Of a DNA stretch of 44,916 bases, positions 17,051 to 24,543 are shown in pieces. Under the pieces are notes generated by a model. That model saw nothing but the letters and a program-made list of their open reading frames with translations, had not been told where the DNA came from and searched no databases. This DNA is from CAZFAP01 sp964516325 (GTDB lineage: Bacteria; Auribacterota; JABMQX01). The position numbers and the translations under genes are program-made. The stretch is taken from NCBI GenBank assembly GCA_964516325.1, contig CAZFAP010000013.1, positions 1-44,916 of the forward strand, read 5' to 3'. Positions within the stretch are counted from its first letter, which is position 1. Each line of letters opens with the position of its first letter.

Positions 17051-17935
17051 TTAGTTTACGACAAACTCCTGCGTGCCCTTGAGCACTCCGCCCAAAGGAC
17101 CAACGTCCACGGTAACCTCTACCGTCTGCTTTCCCTTCGGTATTCGCACGGAATACCCGCATGTTCCTCCTCACCCAAAACGCAACTTCTCGTGGCTGAT
17201 GTCCTCGGAGTGAACCGTTTTGCCTTGAGCGTCCTTCACGAGGACGTGAGCCTTCACCGGCTGACCCGCTTTCAGACACTGGAACAGAAAAAGGTAACCC
17301 AGCTCAACGCTCAGGTAGGCGGCAATTCCCGTGTTCCCTTTCTTCTGCCGGTCGGGTTGTGTCATGACCCTCAACACGGGCTTCCCGCGGTTGGCGATGG
17401 ACGATGCCTCTGCGAGCTGCTCCGCTGGTTGCATCGCAGACGAGAAGTTGTACTGCCATTCGCCGGCTTCGTCCTTGAGCCTTATTTTCCCGTCAATCCA
17501 GACCTGCCGCTGAGTTTGCCCCCGGACAAGCCCGAAAAGCCTGCTTGGCGTATCTTCGTGGATGCTGATGCTGAGCTCCCAGGGCTTCTCCACTGCTTTT
17601 GACCTGTCATTGTAAGGGACATCCACGGTCAATGGAGGGAACGAACAGGTGTGGGACGAGCCTCCTCGCTTCAACAGGGTTCCCTTCATCGCCTTCTCGT
17701 CCGTCAGGTCGCCATTCACGTTCAGGTCCGCGTACATCGTGTCGTAGCCCTTGCCGGTTCCCGCTGACTCATCGAACGCAAGGGTTAGCACCTTGGTTCC
17801 GCCCTCATCCAGGACGAACTTTGCATAGAGCGGTTTCCCGGACCGATACGCCGGCTGCTTGGTTAGCTCGGCAGAAAAACAAAGGGACACGGTCAAAAGC
17901 AGAACGACAACGATGCAGCCAATTGCTTTTCTCAT
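17051..17935 (-). CDS. array selenoprotein copy 1, exported
   Basis: 294 residues including Sec255 (UGA 17171-17173), ending at TAA. An Ala-rich signal peptide ends near residue 22. The calcium-type loop Y-A-D-L-N-V-N-G-D-L-T-D, Cys in H-T-C-S-F-P-P, and the redox site F-G-U-G-G-T-C-G-Y (U-x3-C) match the family. Stopping at the UGA would remove the 39 most conserved residues. Its ATG overlaps the terminal TGA of copy 2. It is the last gene before the terminator at 16992-17020. Function is unknown; an exported thiol/selenol oxidoreductase is the best guess. Confidence 0.85.
17139..17157 (-). promoter_or_regulatory. SECIS hairpin, copy 1
   Basis: GGTATTC-CGTGC-GAATACC, 7-bp perfect stem, 5-base loop starting 21 nt after UGA 17171-17173. 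Confidence 0.82.
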
Positions 17936-18918
17936 TCGAATGTCGCCTCCGCGGAACTCTTTAGTACACCCGCGAGTGGTCCCGTGTCAACGCTTGCCTC
18001 AACGGTGTATTTTCCCTTCGGTATTCGCACGGAATACCCGCAATATCCACCTCACCCAAACACGAATTTGTCGAGGGTCTCGTCGCCCTTGTGAACCACC
18101 TTCCCGTCCGGGGTCCTTATCTCGACGTGAGCCTTTGGCGCCGAACCATTCATCTTGGGCTGGATGGAGACTTCCTCACTTGTCAACCCCGGAGCGACGG
18201 ACGAGGCCTCTTTCGCAGCGCCAGACCCGCCGGAGGCCGATATGCCCACGGAGGGCTTTACAAGTGCCACCGTGAGAGCGACCCCGAAATTGCCCTCTGT
18301 CCTCCCATCGGGCTGGGTCGCGATTGTCAGCTTGGGCGTGCCGGCAAGGCCGAAGGGGGGAGCTTTCTCAAGGCTTTCCGCTGGCTTCAGGTCGGACGGG
18401 TTGGAGGAATACTCCCACTGCTCGGACCCGCGAGGAAGCCTCATAGTGACGGTGCCGTAGAAGTTTTCCGTCACCCTCGGCGGCGCCGGGGAAGACAGCT
18501 TCACGCCGAGGATCGTAGTTGTGGGCTGCGGGCTGGAATGCCACGCGGAGTTGAAGGTAACCTCGCAAGGATTCGCGATGCCCTTAGCTTTCCCGTTGTA
18601 AGGGACATCCAGCTTGATGGCGGGATAACTGCAGTGGAACCCGGTGGAGCATTTCTCAATCTTGGCCGTCAGCTTTTCGCCCTCTTCAAACACGCCGTTG
18701 AAATTCCTGTCGGCGTACAGAATGTCGCAGCCCTTGCCTGTCCCTTTCGATTCATCGAAGACGGCGCACAAAACCTTCGACCCATCCTCTGTCAGGGCTA
18801 CCTTGCCATAACGGGGTTTTTCGGAGGAAAGGGTTACTCCTTTCCCCGGCTCCGCCATGCATGAGAACGCCACGACCAGGACAGCGGAGAGAACGACAGT
18901 GCCAAAAACTCCTTTCAT
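17932..18918 (-). CDS. array selenoprotein copy 2, exported
   Basis: 328 residues including Sec289 (UGA 18052-18054). Start 18918 follows AAGGAGGTGACC, a strong ribosome site. The EF-hand-like loop is Y-A-D-R-N-F-N-G-V-F-E-E and the redox site F-G-U-G-G-Y-C-G-Y. The middle region is longer than in most copies and includes a Ser/Ala/Gly-rich stretch. It groups with the head copy at 33 kb (G-T-G-x-G-C-D-x-L-Y-A-D). The true stop is a second UGA at 17932-17934, which overlaps the ATG of copy 1 and has no hairpin behind it. Confidence 0.85.
18020..18038 (-). promoter_or_regulatory. SECIS hairpin, copy 2
   Basis: GGTATTC-CGTGC-GAATACC, perfect stem, same distance from its UGA (18052-18054) as in the other copies. 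Confidence 0.82.
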
Positions 18919-19019
18919 CTGATGGTCACCTCCTTGGAACCTTCTACAGCGCCGACCCACGTGCCGCAATGAACCGTCGGTTCGGCTCTACCCTTACGAA
19001 TCCTGCGTACACTAATTCA
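18916..19019 (-). pseudogene. decayed C-terminus of an array copy
   Basis: Upstream of copy 2 one frame reads U-I-S-V-R-R-I-R-K-G-R, then G-S-K-E-V-T-I-R and a TGA overlapping the ATG of copy 2. This tracks the family tail (U-GG-x-C-G-Y-S-V-R-I-P-K-G, G-S-K-E-V/L-T-F) with deletions. The rest of the 18919-19243 gap holds no recognisable gene and may be the remainder of this lost copy. Confidence 0.5.
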
Positions 19020-19243
19020 CAAGTTCCGTGACATGTGAGACTATACGGACCAGTCCTTCTGATGGGATAGCCCCCGGCCGAGGACCGGTGGTCCCGGAGC
19101 CGCGCCGGACGAATCCAGACCATCCTGTAATCCCATCCGGAAATACGTGACCGAACCCATGAAACACAGCACCAAGTAGCAATCCAACGAGACAAGCCAT
19201 GGGCCGCCGTCAGAGATTTAGACTCCATATCGGCGCTATTGGT

Positions 19244-20128
19244 TCACTGTATTGCCAACTTTTTTTCGGCTTTCAGGACGCCGCCCAGGGGACCAGTATC
19301 TACTGTAACCTCCACCGCATGCTTTCCCTTCGGTATTCCCACGGAATACCCGCATGCTCCCCCTCACCCAAAAAACATTCTCCCCAAATCAACATCCTCG
19401 GAATGGACACTGTTACCCTGCTCATCGTTTACCAGGACATGCGCTTTGACCGGCTGGCCCACCTTCGTGCACCGGAATATGTGCGTGCCACATCTCAGTG
19501 TAGCGGCGATTCCGGTGTTGCCTTTCTTCTGCGGGTCGGGCTTGGTCTCGACAAAAAGCATCGGGTTCCCCCGGAAGGCGATGGTGCCCAGCTCGCCTCC
19601 AAGAGCAGCAGTTCCAGTACGCCCAACCGGGCTCCAGAAAAAATACCGCCATTCGGAGTTTTCATCTTTCAACCCTATGCTTCCGTCAAGAAAGAGCATC
19701 TCCTGCGTTAGCCCGCGGATAAACCCAAAGAGCCTGGCCTGGGTGAATTTGTTGTAGGTAAAGGTGAGCTGCCAGGGAGTGCCGACGCCTTTTCCTTTGT
19801 CATTGTAGGGAACATTGACAGCGATGGGAGGGAAGGAGCAACTCATGTTCGAGCGCCCTTGCCTTTGAAGCCTCCCCGCTATGGGTTTTTCGTCGGTGAG
19901 GTCGCCGTTGAGATTGAGGTCAGCGTAGATCGTGTCATAGCCTTTACCTGTGCCCTGCGACTCGTCGAACGCGAGGATGAGAATCTTGGTTCCAGCCTCG
20001 TCCAGGATAACCTTCGCGTGGGACGGCTTCTCGGATGAATAGCTCGGTTCCTTGGTTGCCGGAGGCGCGCCAGAGGAGACCGATAGCGAAAACATGCTTG
20101 CAAAGATGACGAAGGCTGAGCTTCTCAC
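19244..20128 (-). CDS. array selenoprotein copy 3, exported
   Basis: 294 residues including Sec255 (UGA 19364-19366), ending at a second UGA (19244-19246). The start is GTG 20128 with AAAGGAG upstream. It has a signal peptide, the loop Y-A-D-L-N-L-N-G-D-L-T-D, the family Cys in M-S-C-S-F-P-P, a further Cys in F-R-C-T-K, and the redox site F-G-U-G-G-A-C-G-Y-S-V-G. It is separated from copy 4 by 73 bases. Function unknown. Confidence 0.85.
19332..19350 (-). promoter_or_regulatory. SECIS hairpin, copy 3
   Basis: GGTATTC-CGTGG-GAATACC. The stem is intact; the loop differs by one base, which changes Arg to Gly in the protein. Confidence 0.82.
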
Positions 20129-20201
20129 GTTGCGCTGGCTCCTTTGGTTTTTGGACTGATTTAGTTGCAGGGTCGTTACGGGATCGCTTTGCCCACTCCG
20201 C

Positions 20202-21041
20202 TCAATATATTAGCACAAGCTTGGTCGCTTTGAGAACTCCGGCTAAAGGACCGCTGTCGAGGGTAACTTCCAGCGTATTTCTTCCCTTTGGTATCCGCAC
20301 GGAATACCCGCATTTGCCCCCTCACCCAAACTGCAACTTATCGCTGGCAACGTCCTCCGAGCGTACGATCTTTCCGTGGTCGTCCCTTATCTCCACATGG
20401 GCTACTGTTAGCTGGTTATTCTTGGAGCACGTGATGAAGCTCAGTCCCGCAAGCACGTCCGCCGTGATTCCTATGTTGCCCTCCTCGTCCTCGTCCGGCT
20501 TCGCAGTCAATCTCAGGGCAGGCTTTCCCTCCAAGCCGGCAGCCACCGCTCTGTTTGGCTCCTCCGCCGGGAAGAATTGGAATCCCGTGATGTACTCCCA
20601 CTCCCCGGACGAGTCTTTCAGCCTTATCGTCGCGTCAAGGGCCCCGGACCGCTCCGGTTGCTCCTCCCACATGTGCCGGTAGCATTGGATCTGGAATTGC
20701 CACGGTTTCTCGACCCCCTTTCCCGTCTCGTTATACGCAACATTAACGTCTACAGGAGGAAAGGTGCAGCTTCCTCGGGGATGAATCGTCCCTTTTATCG
20801 GCTTGTCGTCGGTCAAGTCGCCGTTGAAATTGAGGTCGGCGTAAATCGTGTCATACCGCCCTCCGGATTCCTGCGACTCGTCGAAGACGAGTTTTAGAAC
20901 CTTTGTAGCCGCCTCGTCGAGAACTATGAGAGCATAAAGCGGCTTCTGCGAAAAAAAACTCGGTTCCTTGCCTGCTTCGGAGCACAAAGGGGGCACGCTC
21001 GGAACCAGAAGCATAGCAATCACGAATAACCACCGCTTCAC
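20202..21041 (-). CDS. array selenoprotein copy 4, exported
   Basis: 279 residues including Sec240 (UGA 20322-20324), ending at UGA 20202-20204. GTG start 21041 follows GGAGGAGGACG. Family marks: loop Y-A-D-L-N-F-N-G-D-L-T-D, G-S-C-T-F-P-P, and redox site F-G-U-G-G-K-C-G-Y. The C-terminus ends V-L-I-Y without a membrane anchor. Downstream of the UGA-less copy 5 by 68 bases. Confidence 0.85.
20290..20308 (-). promoter_or_regulatory. SECIS hairpin, copy 4
   Basis: GGTATTC-CGTGC-GGATACC. One A-to-G change keeps pairing as a T-G (U-G) wobble, so the 7-bp stem survives a base change. Confidence 0.82.
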
Positions 21042-21109
21042 TTCGCGTCCTCCTCCATCCTTTTCACAGGGCCGCGTCTAACCCTGCATGGAAAGCCGCT
21101 GTCGTGCTC

Positions 21110-21976
21110 TTACCATCCTACGACAAGAGTCCTCGTCGTTTTCAGCACTCCCGCGAGAGGGCCAGTATCTACTGTAGCCTCGAGCCGGTATCTGCCCGCT
21201 GGGATTAGCACAGAATACTCGCGTTGTGGGACGGGCCCGAATCCAGGGCTGTCGAGAGGGATGTCCTCCGAGCGAACGACCTTTCCCAGGGCGTCGCTCA
21301 TCTCGACGCGTGCTGTCAGGGACTTACCGCCTTTCGAGCATTGAATCGAGACCAGATCCGCCTCCAAATGCGGCAGGATTTGTACATTGCCCCCTTTTCC
21401 CCTGTTGGGCTTCGCCTCGACCCTCAGCACCGGCTTTCTTTCGATGCTCGCAGCCACCGCTCTTTTTGGCCTCTGTCGCGGGAGAAGTCCCAGCGCGAAC
21501 GAATATTCCCAATCTCCGGACGCGTCTCTCACCCGCAGTGTCGGATGAAGCGTGCAGAGTACCTTCGTCTCGGTCTCCTCGCCACGCGGTAATTCCTCAT
21601 AATGCTCGATCGCAAGACGCCAGGGCTCCTCGACTCCCTTTCCGGTCGCGTCGTAGCGGACAACGAACTCCACGGGCGGAAACGAGAAGAATCTCCTCCA
21701 GTGTCCCCCCGCCCGGAGCGTCCCCGTTATCGGTTTATCATCGCTCAGGTCGCCGTTGAGATTGAGGTCGGCATAGACCGTGTTGTAGCCCTCGCCGGTC
21801 CCTTGCGACTCGTCGAAGACAAGCGTCAAAACCTTGCTGCCAGCCTCATGCAGAACGACCTTCGCGTAAAGCGGTTTCTCGGAGGCGTAGTGAAGTTCCT
21901 TTGCGGGCTGCGCCGTTGCCGAAAGGCACAAACTCCCGACGACAAATGCCGCGAAAGCGGCAACCGATTTCCTCAT
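21110..21976 (-). CDS. array paralogue copy 5, no Sec and no partner Cys
   Basis: 288 residues, continuous with no UGA, ending at TAG. It has the signal peptide, the loop Y-A-D-L-N-L-N-G-D-L-S-D, and the C-terminal V-D-T-G-P-L-A-G-V-L-K. At the redox site it reads F-G-P-V-P-Q-R-E-Y-S-V: Sec is replaced by Pro and the partner Cys by Arg. The C-S-F-P-P Cys is also gone (F-F-S-F-P-P). The SECIS-position hairpin is broken. Its ATG overlaps the TGA of copy 6. It is intact, so it may be a structural or regulatory member without redox activity. Confidence 0.85.
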   Translation of the reverse strand: MRKSVAAFAAFVVGSLCLSATAQPAKELHYASEKPLYAKVVLHEAGSKVLTLVFDESQGTGEGYNTVYADLNLNGDLSDDKPITGTLRAGGHWRRFFSFPPVEFVVRYDATGKGVEEPWRLAIEHYEELPRGEETETKVLCTLHPTLRVRDASGDWEYSFALGLLPRQRPKRAVAASIERKPVLRVEAKPNRGKGGNVQILPHLEADLVSIQCSKGGKSLTARVEMSDALGKVVRSEDIPLDSPGFGPVPQREYSVLIPAGRYRLEATVDTGPLAGVLKTTRTLVVGW

Positions 21977-22881
21977 TGAAATTTGGCCTCTGTCGAGCCT
22001 TTCAGGATGCCGGCAAGGGGTCCCGTGTCAACGCTTGCCTCGACCCTGTAATTTCCCTTGGGTATTCGCACGGAATACCCGCAATATCCCCCTCACCCAA
22101 ATACCAATTTGTCCAGGCCAACGTCCTCAGAGTGAATAATCTTCCCTTGCTCGTTCTTTATCTGCAAGTGCGCCGGTATTGTCAGCCTACCCCCTTTGGC
22201 ACAAGTGATATATACGTCACCGCAGACCAGAGAAGCCGCGATTCCCATATTGCCCTTGTTCCTTCTGTCCGGTTGGGTCAGCACCTGCAAGCTTGGCTTC
22301 CCTCCCAAGTCAACGGCCTTCGCTGAGGGCAGGCTTTCAGCCGGCTGCAGCACAGCCCCGAAAGAATACGCCCACTCTCCTGGCCCGTCTCTCCGCTTTG
22401 TGCCGGCCTCAAGGATGAACCTCCGAACCGTTTCCGGCTTCGCAAGTCCGAAAAACCTCGATCCTTCATGTTGCTCGTAATAAAGATCGATCCACCAAGG
22501 CTTCTGGACTTGCTTTCCCTCTTCACTGTAGGGGACATCAACTTGTATAGGAGGAAAATCACAACTCACCCCCAAGCTTGTTCGCTGACGCAGAGGAGAT
22601 GACGGGAAAATCATGTCCCGAAGGGTTCGCTTCGTCGCCTTATCATCGGTCAAATCGCTGTTAAAGTTCACGTCGGCGTGGACTGTATCATACCCCTTTC
22701 CGGTGCCCTGGGATTCATCGAATACGAGCGTTAACGTCGTTGTTGCTTTCCGGTCCAGGGCAAGTCTGGCATAAAGCGGCTTCTCTGACGCATACTTCGG
22801 TTCCTTCCCTACCTCAACCAGGCATGAAAGTGCCATGTTCGACAGGAAAACGATAGCGATAACACCCGGTAACCTTCTCAT
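21973..22881 (-). CDS. array selenoprotein copy 6, exported
   Basis: 302 residues including Sec263 (UGA 22093-22095), ending at UGA 21973-21975, which overlaps the ATG of copy 5. Start 22881 follows GGAGGTGAGC. The N-terminus has a possible lipobox (A-L-S-C). The calcium-type loop is H-A-D-V-N-F-N-S-D-L-T-D, then V-S-C-D-F-P-P, Y-I-T-C-A-K and the redox site F-G-U-G-G-Y-C-G-Y. It lies 88 bases downstream of the U-Q-C lipoprotein gene and may share its transcript. Confidence 0.85.
22061..22079 (-). promoter_or_regulatory. SECIS hairpin, copy 6
   Basis: GGTATTC-CGTGC-GAATACC, perfect 7-bp stem at the standard distance from UGA 22093-22095. Confidence 0.82.
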
Positions 22882-22969
22882 TTCAAGCTCACCTCCGTTG
22901 AACTTTTCAGGACGCCCGCCTCGGGAGATTCGTCGTCGCTGACCGTCCGTTGGCACTCGTTCCTATCCC

Positions 22970-24238
22970 TCAGTTCTTCCTTTTCCCACCCATGTACCCT
23001 TCCAGAACCACGCGAAATTTGTAGCCGCCGACGTCGCTGAAGTAGACCCCTTCGCGGTTCCTTTTCAGCCAGTCCTCCCACTGGTCTGGCGTTTCAAACG
23101 GTTCCACCGTGTAACGCCGAAGAAGCTTCCTGGCGGTCTCCGACTTCTCCTTGTCCCGAAGCATTCCGATGAGCTTCTCTAACGTCTGGATCCGGCGATT
23201 TGACTCGATTCCCAGCGACTTCAACTCGGAATCAGTCCGAAAAACCTTGTCGAAGTAAATCAGCTCGCATTCCTCCTTGAGACCCTTCATCAGGAGCCGA
23301 TAATCACTGGCATATCTCTTCGTGAGAAGCTCGGGCGAAAAGGACGAGTGCAAGTACTTGGTGCGCCTGTCGCTGTCCTTGATCCCGGCCGACGCCATCG
23401 CCTGATCAATCGCCACCGAACGGTGAGGGGATTCACAGCGAACCAGCGGCCGCTTGCCGTCAAATTTCGCTATGTAGCAGACGCAGTTAAGGAAGAACCT
23501 CCGGCCTGCCTCAGTCATCTTCGAGGGCGGAGCCGAGAAGCCCCACTGGAGGAAGCTCCCGTGGCGGCCCACAGCCACGGCGCCGTTTTCTTTGCCGGTA
23601 TTGTAGCCAACAGCCAGAACCTCCGCGTCGGGAGAGTCCTCGAAACCAGCGGAAGGAGAGACGGCGCCGATCGGCCTCGTAACACCTCCAGGCTGATCGG
23701 TCGTCCTCTGGACACGCCACACTTTCACCTTTTCGGGCAACTCCTCCCCTCCAGCGTACCGGCGGTAGTTCGACGGCGTTGGCCACCATTCGTAAACTGG
23801 TTCGACTCTGAAAGGCCTCTCAAAGACTTCGTGCTCGCGCAGCTCCCCCTGAGCTGCCTCACTTAAGCACTGTCAGCCATAGCGGGTCTTCAGACTCAGG
23901 GACGAGCATACCTCAGCCCCCGGCGACCGGAGGGTCATGGTCGGGCGCGCGTAACCGCTACTGACCCGCAGCCACGGCATATCAACAATGATGACGTCGT
24001 AGCCCTTCGCCTGCTCTTCTTTGAAGTATTCGGATGCCTGCTCCTTTCCGACCTTCGTGAAATGCTTCTCCAGGAATTCGACAAAGTCGGGTCCTCGGGG
24101 TACATCGAGGGGCCCAACGTAGAGAACGCTAATGTCAATTTTCCCGTCACGGGTCCCGGGACTCTCGCTGCGGCATGCCGGCATGGCGAGAAGCATCGCC
24201 GCTCCGGCAATGACAACAATAGCTCTCTGTCTTCTCAT
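22970..24238 (-). CDS. candidate selenoprotein lipoprotein with U-Q-C motif
   Basis: 422 residues if UGA 23873-23875 is read as Sec122; both halves are in one frame and the second has no sensible start of its own. Start 24238 follows GGAGGGCAGC. A signal peptide ends at A-M-P-A-C22, a probable lipidation site. The N-terminal part (V-L-Y-V-G-P-L-D-V-P-R-G-P-D-F) and the later W-R-V-Q, F-E-D-S-P-D-A-E-V, A-L/V-G-R-H-G and N-C-V-C-Y-I resemble a planctomycete-type secreted family of unknown function. From memory, its members have C-x-C where this reads L-K-T-R-Y-G-U-Q-C-L. A perfect hairpin follows the UGA. Probably an exported redox protein. Confidence 0.78.
23839..23857 (-). promoter_or_regulatory. 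SECIS hairpin, U-Q-C lipoprotein
   Basis: GCAGCTC-AGGGG-GAGCTGC, a perfect 7-bp stem with a 5-base G-rich loop starting 23 nt after UGA 23873-23875. The sequence is unrelated to the array hairpins but has the same geometry. Confidence 0.75.
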
Positions 24239-24318
24239 AGCTGCCCTCCAGAAGTGCGTCCAGCAAAACATGTCAGTCTCCTCGACGCCGCCCTCAGCAG
24301 GAATTCGTACCTTCCCTT

Positions 24319-24543
24319 GTTCTCTTCTCGACGATTCCTCGTTCTTGACTTTGAACGGCGCGGTTTTCAGCGGTTGTCATCCTTCGCTTCGGTTATGCCG
24401 TCACGAGCGGCATCAAGCAACTTACCCCATAGGCCGGGAAGAATCTCTATCTTCCACCCCTGAGGAAGCCCAGGCCGTTTCGGGACCGTTATGTTCTTCT
24501 CGACAATCTCTCCCTCTTGGACTTTGAATGGTGCGGTTTTCAG
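24319..24543 (-). repeat. imperfect duplication of the M56 gene 3' end
   Basis: Bases 24493-24543 (inside the M56 gene) and 24319-24370 (crossing its stop) share about 50 aligned bases, including GGTTTTCAG at one end and TTCTTCTCGAC-like sequence at the other. In the M56 frame both encode K-T-A-P-F-K-V. This looks like an old tandem duplication. Confidence 0.55.
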
